Below, one piece after another: positions 42,110-50,831 of a DNA stretch of 64,000 nucleotides. Origin of the DNA: Lutispora thermophila DSM 19022. Its GTDB lineage: Bacteria; Bacillota; Clostridia; Lutisporales; Lutisporaceae. Each line of letters starts with the position of its first letter. Position 1 is the first letter of the stretch. The notes below the pieces were generated by a model. That model made no database searches and was not told where the DNA came from. It worked only from the letters and a program-made list of their open reading frames with translations. Location of the stretch: NCBI RefSeq assembly GCF_900142105.1, contig NZ_FQZS01000018.1, positions 1 to 64,000 on the forward strand, written 5' to 3'. Position numbers and translations under genes: made by a program.

Positions 42110-43225
42110 ATGATTTATGTACTTGTGTTTCTAATACTCATAGGATTTGCATTGAATTATCTATCTAGGAAATATGTGCTTCATAACTTAGATTACAGCA
42201 GAGAAATCAGCAAAAAAGTGGTGGAAGTGGACGAGGAATTTGAGATAAGCACCATAATTGAAAATAGAAAGCTGCTTCCTGTGACCTTTTTGCAGGTAGT
42301 AGAAAAATATCCCTCAGTTATTAAATTTAAGTTCAAAACATCTATATCGAAATCAGAAGAGCATTTGTTTCATAGGACTACAATGATGTTGCTTCCCTAT
42401 CAAAGAGTAAAAAGGAGCGTTAAGGTATCATTTGGCCGCAGGGGAAGAATGGTACTAAGGGATGTGATACTTCTGGGAGGCGATTTGCTGGGTTTTCACA
42501 CTGCCACCAAGGAATTGAAGTATCTCCAGGAGATTGTGGTTTTGCCCAAGAAGACCAGCTTGGATGATGAAATACTCCCATATGGAAACTATTATGGCGA
42601 TATATCGGTAAAAAGATGGATAATAGATGATCCACTGTTGACTGTAGGTATAAGAGAATACACAGGTAGCGAACCCATGAAAAGCATACATTGGCCTTCC
42701 TCCCTGAGGACAGGTGCCTTGATGGTAAAACAGTTGGATTTTACCACAGACAATACCGTTATGATAGCCTTGAATATTGAATGCTCGAAGCCTTTTTGGA
42801 GCGGATTTAATATAGGATATATAGAGAGATGCATCTCCATCACAAGAGAAGTTATGGAAAGATTTGAAGAAGCGGGTATACCCTATGGACTTGTTTCAAA
42901 TGCTCGATATAGTGGAGCTTTGAATTCCGGTAGCACTGCCGGTGTAGGGTATGGGAGAGCCCATTATAACAATCTGGTTGAAAATCTGGGTAGAATTGAA
43001 TACAGCATTACTATGACTTTTGATGAGCTCTTGGATAACATGACAAAGGACAGCGGCAGCTATACCACATATGTGATCATAACCCCTGTCATGCTTAAAG
43101 ACTATATAGATGTTGTCAATATTTTGAGCAATAAGTCCATGAGAATGGTGGTAATATCTCTCCATGAAACTAATCTTGAGTACCTTAAGGATGGAATAAT
43201 TGCCTATGTGGGAAGAAAGGAATAG
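42110..43225 (+). CDS. DUF58 domain protein
   Basis: 371 residues. N-terminal membrane segment (YVLVFLILIGFALNYL), beta-rich middle (RKVVEVDEEFEISTIIENRK-like), then the DUF58 core with GNYYGDISVKRWIIDDPLLTVGIREYTGSEPMKSIHWPSS, the family signature PxxxxRxYxxGDxxRxIxW in variant form. The C-terminal von Willebrand-like half begins TTDNTVMIALNIE. Starts 10 bases after the MoxR gene; partner of the MoxR ATPase. Confidence 0.9.
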   Translation: MIYVLVFLILIGFALNYLSRKYVLHNLDYSREISKKVVEVDEEFEISTIIENRKLLPVTFLQVVEKYPSVIKFKFKTSISKSEEHLFHRTTMMLLPYQRVKRSVKVSFGRRGRMVLRDVILLGGDLLGFHTATKELKYLQEIVVLPKKTSLDDEILPYGNYYGDISVKRWIIDDPLLTVGIREYTGSEPMKSIHWPSSLRTGALMVKQLDFTTDNTVMIALNIECSKPFWSGFNIGYIERCISITREVMERFEEAGIPYGLVSNARYSGALNSGSTAGVGYGRAHYNNLVENLGRIEYSITMTFDELLDNMTKDSGSYTTYVIITPVMLKDYIDVVNILSNKSMRMVVISLHETNLEYLKDGIIAYVGRKE

Positions 43226-43228
43226 ACT

Positions 43229-44470
43229 ATGAAGCAGCTTGTCTTTATAAGAATATTGAGTGATGTGTCAATTATGTTTGCATTATGCTGTTATCTTCTT
43301 TCCTTTATTGGAGATGTGAAGCTGAGCGGCATAACCTATTTGATCGTATGTGTCATGATTTTTGGAGCCCATGAGATAAAGCGGGGCAGCAGGAAGAAGG
43401 CCTATGGCTTCTGCGTCTTGTTTCTTGTAATATTTATGTTTGCAAAGACCCTAGTAGATATGATATTCATTGGGATATTAGTTTTCTATTCCATGTATAC
43501 GGTCTTCAAAGGATTAGGTGAAATAGGCTATTATATGGCCGTGGAAAGATTTAATAAAGGTCTTATTATATTGGCTGCCATGTTCTTGCTGGCTTTATTT
43601 GCACATAATATGGTTGTTATAGAAACCAAATCAGCTCCTTTTATGATAATCTTTCTGGTAACTGCGGTTATTCTCATCAGATCTTTCAGGCTCCTTCAAT
43701 ATAACGAAGATATAACCCAGCTCAACAGGATCAATATAAGGTATTCCATAATAGTGGTTGCATTATCTTTTGGCCTGAGCATACCCCAAGTGAGACAATA
43801 TATTTTTAAGGTCGTGGGTAACATATATGATCTTTTGGTGCAAGGGATAGTGTTCATATTCTATGGTGTGTTTATCATTATGGGCAAGGGAATAGAGTAT
43901 GCTATAGCCTTTATGAAGGCGCTTATGGAAAAAAAGAGCATTGGAGAACTCTTGGAATCTCAGGGATCATACTTTGACAATGTTGAGATTTACAATACCG
44001 AGAGCCTCATAGAGATCATAAACAGAAGCATTATATTTAAGATTATCATAAATGTGTTGGTAACTATTCTGATTTTTCTTGCATTGTACCATTTTATGAG
44101 GATGTTGATGAAAAATAATCATATCAAGAGGAATGATGAAGGAGAGTATATGGAGATCAGGGAATTCATCACCAGAGATAGGAATCATAAGAAATTACGA
44201 AAAATCACATTGCCTTTCATGGCAGGAAAGTATGATGAGTATATAAGGTATTACTATCAGAAGTTTATGAGGCTATGTGTAACAAACGGAGTCGAAATAT
44301 TAAAAGCCGATACTACTCAGGATATCAGCAGAAAATCAGAAACCAACTTTGACAAAGCATCTGTGGATGAAATGAGGAAAATATATATAAAAATTAGATA
44401 CGGAGAAGACTCGGGAGATAAGGATAATGCCAGGAGGTTTTACAACTATTATAAAAGGTTGAAGAGATGA
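43229..44470 (+). CDS. Polytopic membrane protein of the MoxR-DUF58 operon
   Basis: 413 residues. Eight or so helices in the first 290 residues, then a cytoplasmic tail (KYDEYIRYYYQKFMRLCVTN ... DEMRKIYIKIRYGEDSGD) like the DUF4129 tail. In many Firmicutes the third gene is a TgpA-type membrane transglutaminase; here no catalytic transglutaminase domain is present, so this looks like the membrane half only. Three bases behind the DUF58 stop; ribosome site GAAAGGAA. The operon end has no clear terminator. Confidence 0.8.
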   Translation: MKQLVFIRILSDVSIMFALCCYLLSFIGDVKLSGITYLIVCVMIFGAHEIKRGSRKKAYGFCVLFLVIFMFAKTLVDMIFIGILVFYSMYTVFKGLGEIGYYMAVERFNKGLIILAAMFLLALFAHNMVVIETKSAPFMIIFLVTAVILIRSFRLLQYNEDITQLNRINIRYSIIVVALSFGLSIPQVRQYIFKVVGNIYDLLVQGIVFIFYGVFIIMGKGIEYAIAFMKALMEKKSIGELLESQGSYFDNVEIYNTESLIEIINRSIIFKIIINVLVTILIFLALYHFMRMLMKNNHIKRNDEGEYMEIREFITRDRNHKKLRKITLPFMAGKYDEYIRYYYQKFMRLCVTNGVEILKADTTQDISRKSETNFDKASVDEMRKIYIKIRYGEDSGDKDNARRFYNYYKRLKR

Positions 44471-44576
44471 GAACCGTAAAATGAGCATATCTACATCATT
44501 CTATTAGAGGCATAAAATGCAGCCATAAAACTTCAACAAATCAAGGAAATGGATATACCATGCACAGCATGTTTAA

Positions 44577-44753
44577 CCTTTCCATAGCGAGCGCAAAAGT
44601 GGATGGATAGTTTTTAATGGTGTTGCAGCTAAATATGTCGCTAACTATATGTATTGGTTTGAGTGGTTTGAAATCTTTAGCACAGGGAAAGATACTGCAA
44701 AAAGCAAAAATTTACTAGTGCAATGTCATATTCTCATATTGATGCAAAATTAA
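44577..44753 (+). mobile_element. Relic of an IS1595/ISXO2-like transposase (C-terminal end)
   Basis: The frame reads HSERKSGWIVFNGVAAKYVA, then NYMYWFEWFEIFSTGK and on to a TAA at 44753. The GVxxKYxxNYxxWF pattern is the usual C-terminus of ISXO2-like transposases. The upstream part is destroyed by stops and no terminal repeats were recognised. The rest of the 44471-44899 gap holds nothing else supportable. Confidence 0.65.
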
Positions 44754-44899
44754 AGGATTTTACAGTCAGAGGAGTAATCTATATATAACCCGTGTAAAAT
44801 ACTTGTGATTTTGCAATTATATAATGTATAATCAGATGAATGAAGAGTTGTATTTATGGCGGAATATTTGGTGTTCAATATAGAGGAGGAAACATAAAC

Positions 44900-45360
44900 A
44901 TGGACAGGCACTTTACAGTTTCGGTATTTATTGCTCATAAAGATAAAGTATTATTGCACTTACATTAAAAGGCTAAAAAAATACTTCCTTTGGGTGGGCA
45001 TATAGAAGTGAATGAATTACCGCAAGAAGCGTGTATTCGTGAAGCATGCGAAGAAGCAGGCCTAGAAATAAGCCTATATGACCCAGTAATCAAAGAATTA
45101 AAGAAATCCTGTGAATTAGTAGGAGAAAAACTATTAATAAATCCTATGTACACAATTTTAGGTGAAATAATAGCACCAAAGCATTGGCATATAGACTTTG
45201 TCTATTATGCAACTGCAAAACCTTATGAAATAAGACCCGCCGTTGGAGAATCTAATTTGCTCAAGTGGCATACTCAAGAAGAGTTGAAAATGCTGATAAT
45301 ATCCAAAAAAATATTATTACAATGGCTAATGAAGCACTAGAATTATTAGGTAAAAAATAG
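44900..45360 (+). pseudogene. NUDIX hydrolase with a stop codon and a frameshift
   Basis: ATG at 44900 behind TAGAGGAGG encodes MDRHFTVSVFIAHKDKVLLH and meets TAA at 44966-44968. The same frame goes on through the Nudix box: GGHIEVNELPQEACIREACE followed by EAGLEI (GX5EX7REUXEEXGU fits). Near the end A4 at 45287-45290 shifts the frame; with A5 it would end NADNIQKNIITMANEALELL and stop at 45360. Confidence 0.8.
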
Positions 45361-45389
45361 ATTATTCCAGAATATGATTTGGATAATAG

Positions 45390-45418
45390 TTAAGGGAACT
45401 TTTAACAAATTCCCTTAA
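45390..45418. terminator. Bidirectional terminator
   Basis: TTAAGGGAA / TTCCCTTAA with an 11-base loop, between the broken NUDIX gene and the 3' end of the minus-strand methionine sulfoxide reductase gene. Confidence 0.6.
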
Positions 45419-45460
45419 AAATAATATATTATCAGCACCATTCTTTAACATAACCTTAAT

Positions 45461-45958
45461 CTATATTTTGTCCCAATCAATATACATATTGAGCTTTTCA
45501 ACAAACTTTTCCAGGTATCTCGCTTCAAGTTCTGTAAACCTGTTGAATTCGGGACTGTCTAAGTCCAGCACACCATATACTTTATCGTTTTTTATTATAG
45601 GCACTACTATTTCCGAATTGGATGCACTGTCGCAGGCTATGTGTCCTGGAAACTCATGAACATTAGGTACTATCTGAGTTTTTCGGGTAGAAGCAGCAGT
45701 GCCGCATACACCGGAACCCAGCTTTATCCTATTGCAAGCAGGCAATCCCTGAAAGGGTCCCAGCACCAGCTCATCATCTCTCATTATGTAGAAGCCTGAC
45801 CAATTGAGCCTATCCATAACAGCTTTTATTATGGCAGATGCATTGGACAAGTTTGCTAAAACATCTTTTTCTGAAGATAACTGACCTTCCAATAGAACCA
45901 GCATATAGCTGAGCTTTTGCTCTTCATTCATTTTTTCAATTCCATTGAGTTTAAACAT
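45461..45958 (-). CDS. Free methionine-(R)-sulfoxide reductase (GAF type)
   Basis: 165 residues, a stand-alone GAF domain of the fRMsr type. Diagnostic residues are LVLGPFQGLPACNRIKLGSG, VCGTAA, NVHEFPGHIACDSASNSEIVVP, including the catalytic and resolving cysteines (AC, GVCG, IACD). It reduces free methionine-R-sulfoxide during oxidative stress. ATG behind ATAGGAGGT. It lies 11 bases downstream of the MBL-fold gene and is probably cotranscribed with it. Confidence 0.93.
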   Translation of the reverse strand: MFKLNGIEKMNEEQKLSYMLVLLEGQLSSEKDVLANLSNASAIIKAVMDRLNWSGFYIMRDDELVLGPFQGLPACNRIKLGSGVCGTAASTRKTQIVPNVHEFPGHIACDSASNSEIVVPIIKNDKVYGVLDLDSPEFNRFTELEARYLEKFVEKLNMYIDWDKI

Positions 45959-45969
45959 ACAATAACCTC

Positions 45970-46650
45970 CTATAAGTTTATTTCCTGATCTTTGGCTGAG
46001 ATTTCTACAACCTTTGTTGAATAATCCTTAACCTTTTCCATAAAGGATTTAATTGCAGCATAATCTTCACCAAAATGCATGGGGATAAAATACTCAGGTC
46101 TTATTTCCTTTATGAAATATTCTCCCCCCAGGCTATAATTGTGTCTTAATCTTGGGTCGACAGGGAAAAAGGCAATATTAATATTTGTATCCCTGAGTTT
46201 ATGTATTTCTTTCTTGAAGGCTTCTTCCATAACACGTATTTCTTCCGGAGTATCGTCCCACCAATACCACCAGTTCAAATCTCCCGCATGAAAAATGGTC
46301 AGGCCATCAATAGCAATGAGGAAGGAAACTCCAAGGTCAGTGGAACCTAAAGCTTTTATGTGTGTATCATCAATGCGTGTCTCTTCATCTGGAGACATAA
46401 ATGTGATGCTTTCATCAGGTCTATTTAGCTGAATATCATGGCTGAAAATATATTTTATGTTTTCTTTGTTGCTTTTCCACTTAAGTATATCAGGGTTGTA
46501 ATGATCCGGATGACCATGGGAAGCAAACACAATAGTATCTTTTTGAGTGAGCCTTGGAGAACCCTTGTAGTAGTCGAAGATTAGTTGATGTTTCTCAGTT
46601 TCAACTGAAAAACCGCTGTTAAACAAGTATTGAATCTTAACATTTTTCAT
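45970..46650 (-). CDS. MBL-fold metal-dependent hydrolase
   Basis: 226 residues. Metallo-beta-lactamase fold with the metal motif ASHGHPDHYNP (HxHxDH variant HGHPDH), a later FHAGDLNWWYW and C-terminal PEYFIPMHFGEDY. It resembles UlaG/YtkL-like hydrolases of unknown substrate. I chose the ATG at 46650, seven bases behind AAAGGTGG; the open frame to 46710 has no ribosome site. First gene of a two-gene operon with the methionine sulfoxide reductase. Confidence 0.88.
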   Translation of the reverse strand: MKNVKIQYLFNSGFSVETEKHQLIFDYYKGSPRLTQKDTIVFASHGHPDHYNPDILKWKSNKENIKYIFSHDIQLNRPDESITFMSPDEETRIDDTHIKALGSTDLGVSFLIAIDGLTIFHAGDLNWWYWWDDTPEEIRVMEEAFKKEIHKLRDTNINIAFFPVDPRLRHNYSLGGEYFIKEIRPEYFIPMHFGEDYAAIKSFMEKVKDYSTKVVEISAKDQEINL

Positions 46651-46815
46651 AGACATACCACCTTTTAGATGATGAATATAATATATTATACCAAAAGCTA
46701 TATATATCAAGTATTATTGTTAACTATTTTTTGGTATAATAATTATAATTATATTTGAAAAATCACCAGAAAAAAAGAAAACATATAGCTATAAAATCAT
46801 GAAAGGAGTTTTCTT

Positions 46816-47184
46816 ATGAAGTTTAAATTTGAGCATAATAACATTAATGTGCTGGATTTAGATAGAAGCATAGCCTTTTACAAAGCTGCACTAGGCCTAC
46901 AAGAAGTGAAAAGAAAAGAACATGAAAATGGAGATTTTATCCTAGTATTCATGGGTGACGGAATAACTGAGCATCAGTTGGAACTGACGTGGCTCAGGGA
47001 TAGGACTGAACCCTATGATCTGGGGGATAATGAATTCCATATTGCTTTCAGAGTAGATGCTTTTGAGGCAGCCTATGAGTATCACAAGGAAAATGGATGG
47101 ATCTGCTTTGAAAACGAAGAAATGGGCATCTATTTCATAGAAGATCCCGATGGATATTGGATAGAGATTCTGCCTGCAAAATAG
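46816..47184 (+). CDS. VOC-family protein, lactoylglutathione lyase-like
   Basis: 122 residues of the vicinal-oxygen-chelate fold (glyoxalase I-like). It starts KFEHNNINVLDLDRSIAFYK and keeps metal-site residues His (first strand), Glu in HQLELTWL, His in NEFHIAFRV and Glu in GYWIEILP. It probably detoxifies methylglyoxal-type aldehydes, although Clostridia lack glutathione, so the thiol partner is unknown. ATG behind GAAAGGAG. A single gene ended by the hairpin at 47243-47288. Confidence 0.9.
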   Translation: MKFKFEHNNINVLDLDRSIAFYKAALGLQEVKRKEHENGDFILVFMGDGITEHQLELTWLRDRTEPYDLGDNEFHIAFRVDAFEAAYEYHKENGWICFENEEMGIYFIEDPDGYWIEILPAK

Positions 47185-47242
47185 GCAAAAGCAGTGGGTA
47201 TGGATTTACATAGAACCGTTCCTGCTTTTCTATTAAAATGGA

Positions 47243-47288
47243 AAAGGAGTGGTATTTTCTACTTAAAAAGTAGTTTTGCCACTCCTTT
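47243..47288 (+). terminator. Compound hairpin after the VOC gene
   Basis: Outer stem AAAGGAGTGG / CCACTCCTTT with inner stem CTACTT / AAGTAG. The T run after it is weak (CATTGTAT). Confidence 0.65.
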
Positions 47289-47319
47289 CATTGTATAGGC
47301 ATGTATATTTAAAACAATA

Positions 47320-47352
47320 GTGAATTCCAGGAATAATTTTCCTGGAATTCAC
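47320..47352 (-). terminator. Terminator of the CofE-like gene
   Basis: GTGAATTCCAGGAA / TTCCTGGAATTCAC, perfect 14-bp stem. On the minus strand it is followed by CTATTGTTTTAAA, 31 bases after the stop codon. Confidence 0.75.
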
Positions 47353-47382
47353 AAAGGGCGATTAAGGGTGCATTGCAATCTT

Positions 47383-48573
47383 TTACTTAGTATAGTTATC
47401 GAAATAGCCTTGAATATATATTACAGGTGTTCCTTTATCTCCGCTGCCTGAAGTCAAATCGCAGAGAGAGCCTATAAGGTCTGTAAGTCTTCTTGGAGTA
47501 GTACCCTGGGTTTCCATCTTACCCACCAGATCAGCTTCCTTGTTCTTTATATATTCTGATATGGCCTTTTGAAGTTCTTCTCCTTTTAGATGAGAGAAAT
47601 GGTTGTCTGCTATATATTTTAGCTTGATTTCATTTGGGGTTCCTTCCAATCCTGCTGTATAGCCAGGAGATACCACTGGATCAGCTAGTTCCCATATTTT
47701 ACCTACGGGGTCTTTGAAAGCTCCATCTCCATAGACCATTACTTCTACAGTCTTGCCAGTTTTTACATAAAGCTCTTTTTGAACTTTTTCTACCAGTTCC
47801 CTACAATTTCTTGGAAATAGTTTTACGGTGTCTTCAGTAGCTTTATTGGAACCTAGCAGCCCATATAATTCATTGTATCCGCTGCCGTCTATGGATTCAG
47901 TCAAGATATCTTCAAGGCCATAGACTTTTTCTCCTCCATTGGCAAGAAGAAGTCTTTTTGTTCTCTTTCTTGAGTGAATATCACAGGCTAATACGCTCTT
48001 TGTATAGTTCAATATGGTTTTTGGGTCGTTGGAGAATATGATTTCACACTCAACCCCATATTCTTCAACTATGGATTTATAGTATTCTATATAATCAATT
48101 CCGGTAAAAGGATGTTTATTATAGCCGAAATAGTTTCTGAATTCCTCTTCTGTCAATACATCAGTCCAAGGATTTACGCCCTTCACATCCAATACATCTA
48201 TATCAACCAAATGATTGCCTACTTCGTCAGAAGGATAGCTGAACATTAGGATAATCTTTTTAGCTCCCTTTGCTATACCTCTTAAGCAAATAGCAAATCT
48301 GTTTCTGCTTAATATGGGAAATATAACTCCTATTGTATCGTCACCGAATTTACGCTTGATGTCCTTTGCGATAGCATCGATGCTTGCATAATTACCCTGA
48401 GATCTAGCCACTACAGACTCAGTTATGGCCACAACATCTCTGTCACATATGGAAAAGCCTTCAGATTGAGAGGCCTTCAACACTGTATCCACTACAATTG
48501 AAGATATATCGTCACCTTGCATTATTATGGGTGTTCTCAGACCTCTAACCACTGTACCAACTATTCTTTCCAT
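47383..48573 (-). CDS. CofE-like (coenzyme F420-0:L-glutamate ligase family) protein
   Basis: 396 residues. N-terminal half follows the CofE pattern: VVRGLRTPIIMQGDDISSIV, DRDVVAITESVVARSQGNYA and LSRNRFAICLRGIAKGAKKI. The C-terminal half continues with KTGKTVEVMVYGDGAFKDPV and a GSGDKGTPVIYIQGY end. True CofE adds glutamate to F420, a cofactor not expected in Clostridia, so this homologue probably joins glutamate to another molecule. ATG at 48573, divergent from the LysR gene with 123 bases between, so the LysR protein is its likely regulator. Confidence 0.85.
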   Translation of the reverse strand: MERIVGTVVRGLRTPIIMQGDDISSIVVDTVLKASQSEGFSICDRDVVAITESVVARSQGNYASIDAIAKDIKRKFGDDTIGVIFPILSRNRFAICLRGIAKGAKKIILMFSYPSDEVGNHLVDIDVLDVKGVNPWTDVLTEEEFRNYFGYNKHPFTGIDYIEYYKSIVEEYGVECEIIFSNDPKTILNYTKSVLACDIHSRKRTKRLLLANGGEKVYGLEDILTESIDGSGYNELYGLLGSNKATEDTVKLFPRNCRELVEKVQKELYVKTGKTVEVMVYGDGAFKDPVGKIWELADPVVSPGYTAGLEGTPNEIKLKYIADNHFSHLKGEELQKAISEYIKNKEADLVGKMETQGTTPRRLTDLIGSLCDLTSGSGDKGTPVIYIQGYFDNYTK

Positions 48574-48696
48574 TTTAACATCTCCTCACAATTTACTTTT
48601 TGGGATTAATATGCATTTCCCTCTTGTACTATATACCATTATGTGATATAAGTAAAATAAATATCTGTTATAGCCCGTATAATAGGAGGTTATACC

Positions 48697-49578
48697 TTGA
48701 TAAAGCTTGAATTATATAGAGTTTTTTGTGAAGTAGCAAAGCAGCAAAGTCTTTCAAAGGCCGCTGCAGTACTTTATATGACTCAGCCTGCGGTAAGCCA
48801 GGCAATAGCCCAATTGGAGAGAGATCTGGGTCTTAGGCTTTTTACCAGGACCTCTAAAGGAGTTATATTGACCAATGAAGGGAAGCTGCTATATGAATAT
48901 GCCAACTCTGCCATAAACCTTATAAAAAAGGGTGAAGAGAAGCTTGAGGAATGGAAGAATCTATCGGCAGGCGAGTTGAAAATCGGAGTGGGAGACACCA
49001 TATCGAGACATTATTTGCTGCCATATTTGGAAAAATTTCATAGTTTGTATTCAAACATAAAATTGAAAATAATCAATAAGACTACTTTGGAGCTTTGTGC
49101 ATTGGTTAAATCCGGAGAGATAGATATTGCAATATGCAACTTACCAATAGAAGATCCTGCACTGGAGATAATGAAAATAATGGACATACATGATATTTTT
49201 GTATGTGGCAATTTATACAGGAATAAGCTACCACAGGTTTTAAGCCTGGAACAATTGGCCAACCTTCCTCTCATACTATTAGAACCAAAATCCAACTCAA
49301 GGTTATATGTGGAGAAGTTTTTTTTATCTAAAGGCATAAGCATAAAACCGGAAATAGAACTGGGTTCCCATGATCTGCTGCTGGAATTTGCACGGATAAA
49401 CTTAGGCATATCCTGTGTGATAAGGGAATTTTCTCAAGAATATCTGAAAAAAAAGGAACTTTTTGAAATAAAAATCAATGAAAATATCCCCAAGAGGAAT
49501 ATTGGCATATGTTTTTTGAAAAGCGTCTCTTTGTCGCCTACATCGGAAAGGTTTGTCCAAATATTAGGAAAATATTGA
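48697..49578 (+). CDS. LysR-family transcriptional regulator
   Basis: 293 residues. N-terminal winged helix with LYRVFCEVAKQQSLSKAAAV and MTQPAVSQAIAQLERDLGLRLF, then a periplasmic-binding-like effector domain at ~90-293 (GELKIGVGDTISRHYLLPYL). Closest in pattern to CysL/CbbR-like members. TTG start behind AGGAGGT. It is divergent from the CofE-like gene; regulators of this family usually control such a divergent partner. The intergenic strip contains AT-rich partial dyads but no unambiguous T-N11-A box. Confidence 0.93.
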   Translation: MIKLELYRVFCEVAKQQSLSKAAAVLYMTQPAVSQAIAQLERDLGLRLFTRTSKGVILTNEGKLLYEYANSAINLIKKGEEKLEEWKNLSAGELKIGVGDTISRHYLLPYLEKFHSLYSNIKLKIINKTTLELCALVKSGEIDIAICNLPIEDPALEIMKIMDIHDIFVCGNLYRNKLPQVLSLEQLANLPLILLEPKSNSRLYVEKFFLSKGISIKPEIELGSHDLLLEFARINLGISCVIREFSQEYLKKKELFEIKINENIPKRNIGICFLKSVSLSPTSERFVQILGKY

Positions 49579-49608
49579 TAGGCGGATGCCACATTTTTTT
49601 TAATTATC

Positions 49609-49626
49609 GTGATATAATAATATCAC
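49609..49626 (+). promoter_or_regulatory. Palindrome over the -10 box of the cold-shock gene
   Basis: GTGATAT-AATA-ATATCAC, with perfect 7-bp arms, encloses a TATAAT at 49613-49618. It may be an operator or simply a symmetric AT-rich promoter. Confidence 0.45.
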
Positions 49627-49657
49627 AAAGTGTTTTAACAAATTAGGAGGACTTTTA

Positions 49658-49864
49658 ATGAAAGAAGGAGTAGTTAAGTGGTTTAGTTCCGAGAAAGGTT
49701 ATGGCTTTATAGAAGTTGAAGGCGAAAAGGATGTTTTCGTTCATTATAAAGCTATACAAGGAGATGAACCCCATAAGAATCTTGAAGAAGGCCAGAGAGT
49801 TCAATTTGAAATAGAACAAGGACCAAAAGGGCCTCAGGCAGCAAATGTTGTTAAGATTCAATAG
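49658..49864 (+). CDS. csp: Cold-shock protein
   Basis: 68 residues with a CspA/CspB OB-fold. RNP1 is KGYGFIEV and RNP2 VFVHYKAI; the start [15 protein letters not shown] is canonical. It binds single-stranded RNA and acts as an RNA chaperone or antiterminator. ATG behind TTAGGAGG. The 5' leader is short for a cold-induced csp (about 40 bases), so classic cold-box control is not evident. A terminator-like hairpin follows. Confidence 0.96.
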   Translation: MKEGVVKWFSSEKGYGFIEVEGEKDVFVHYKAIQGDEPHKNLEEGQRVQFEIEQGPKGPQAANVVKIQ

Positions 49865-49875
49865 GCAAGAAAAAG

Positions 49876-49902
49876 GGGCTGTAGCAAGTACTGCAACAGC
49901 CC
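49876..49902 (+). terminator. Terminator-like hairpin after csp
   Basis: GGGCTGTAGCA / TGCAACAGCCC with one A-A mismatch. No T run follows, so some readthrough into xth is likely. Confidence 0.55.
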
Positions 49903-49926
49903 ATAATTATTAACAGGAGGTTTTTT

Positions 49927-50679
49927 ATGAAGCTGGTTTCGTGGAATGTAAACGGTCTCAGAGCATGTGTGAGCAAAGGTTTTCTCGATTATTTCAAGGA
50001 AGTGGATGCAGATATTTTCTGCATTCAGGAGACAAAACTGCAGGAAAATCAGATAGTCTTGGATTTACCGGGATATGAGCAGTATTGGAACTATGCAGAG
50101 AAAAAAGGTTATTCAGGTACTGCAGTGTTTACTAAGAAAAAACCCATAAGCGTTAAGTATGGAATTGGAATGGACGAGCATGATCAGGAAGGCAGGGTTA
50201 TTACATTGGAATATGAGGATTTCTATCTGGTTAATGCATACATACCCAATTCCCAGCGAGAATTAGCAAGATTAGATTATAGAATGAAATGGGAAGATGA
50301 TTTCAGAAAATATCTCATGGAGCTTGATAAAGTAAAACCAATAGTCTATTGTGGTGATTTAAACGTGGCCCACAAAGAAATAGATTTAAAAAATCCCAAG
50401 GCCAATAGGAGAAATGCGGGGTTCACCGATGAGGAAAGGGAAAAGATGACAAAGCTTTTAGATTCAGGCTTTGTGGATTCATTCAGATATTTTTATCCCG
50501 ATAAAGAAGAGGCCTACACTTGGTGGTCCTACATGGGCAATGCCAGAGCTAAGAATATAGGATGGAGAATTGACTATTTCATAGTATCGGAAAGATTGAG
50601 GGACAGGATGAAGGATGCACAGATTCATTCCCATGTTATGGGAAGCGACCATTGCCCTATAGTGTTGGAACTGTTCTAA
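49927..50679 (+). CDS. xth: Exodeoxyribonuclease III (AP endonuclease)
   Basis: 250 residues, complete ExoIII/APE fold. Conserved parts are KLVSWNVNGLRACVSKGF, CIQETKLQ (metal Glu), VNAYIPNSQ, YCGDLNVAHKEIDL (catalytic Asp/Asn), WRIDYFIVSE and SHVMGSDHCPIVLEL (Asp-His). It cleaves DNA at abasic sites and removes 3' blocks in base excision repair. ATG behind AACAGGAGG. It follows csp by 62 bases. Confidence 0.96.
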   Translation: MKLVSWNVNGLRACVSKGFLDYFKEVDADIFCIQETKLQENQIVLDLPGYEQYWNYAEKKGYSGTAVFTKKKPISVKYGIGMDEHDQEGRVITLEYEDFYLVNAYIPNSQRELARLDYRMKWEDDFRKYLMELDKVKPIVYCGDLNVAHKEIDLKNPKANRRNAGFTDEEREKMTKLLDSGFVDSFRYFYPDKEEAYTWWSYMGNARAKNIGWRIDYFIVSERLRDRMKDAQIHSHVMGSDHCPIVLELF

Positions 50680-50699
50680 TAAAACGATTTTACTGTTGT

Positions 50700-50769
50700 A
50701 CTGAATATTTTAGCGAAGGGCTTTCTGATATGAAACTGAATATTTTAGCGAAGGGCTTTCTGATATGAA
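50700..50769. repeat. Perfect 35-bp tandem duplication (two copies)
   Basis: Units 50700-50734 and 50735-50769 are identical; each contains AGCGAAGGGCTTTCTGATAT. It lies in the 3' region of xth and doubles the left arm of the terminator at 50781-50789. Confidence 0.93.
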
Positions 50770-50789
50770 TAAGTAAAGGACCCTTCGCT
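50747..50789. terminator. Terminator with duplicated left arm
   Basis: AGCGAAGGG at 50747-50755 pairs with CCCTTCGCT at 50781-50789. The identical string at 50712-50720 can pair with the same right arm. It lies between the converging xth and gerAC genes. Confidence 0.65.
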
Positions 50790-50831
50790 TCTTTCATATA
50801 ATTGTATAAAGAAGCTTGAAACAGTTTATTA

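Noticed and set aside
47383-48573. Evidence that the organism makes coenzyme F420
   Set aside because: Only a CofE-family protein with a different C-terminal half is present and no other F420 genes are in the window; paralogues of other function are known in Firmicutes.
48574-48696. A defined LysR T-N11-A operator
   Set aside because: Several AT-rich partial dyads fit loosely and none stands out.
50700-50769. CRISPR-like repeat
   Set aside because: The two 35-bp units are directly adjacent with no spacer; it is a simple tandem duplication.
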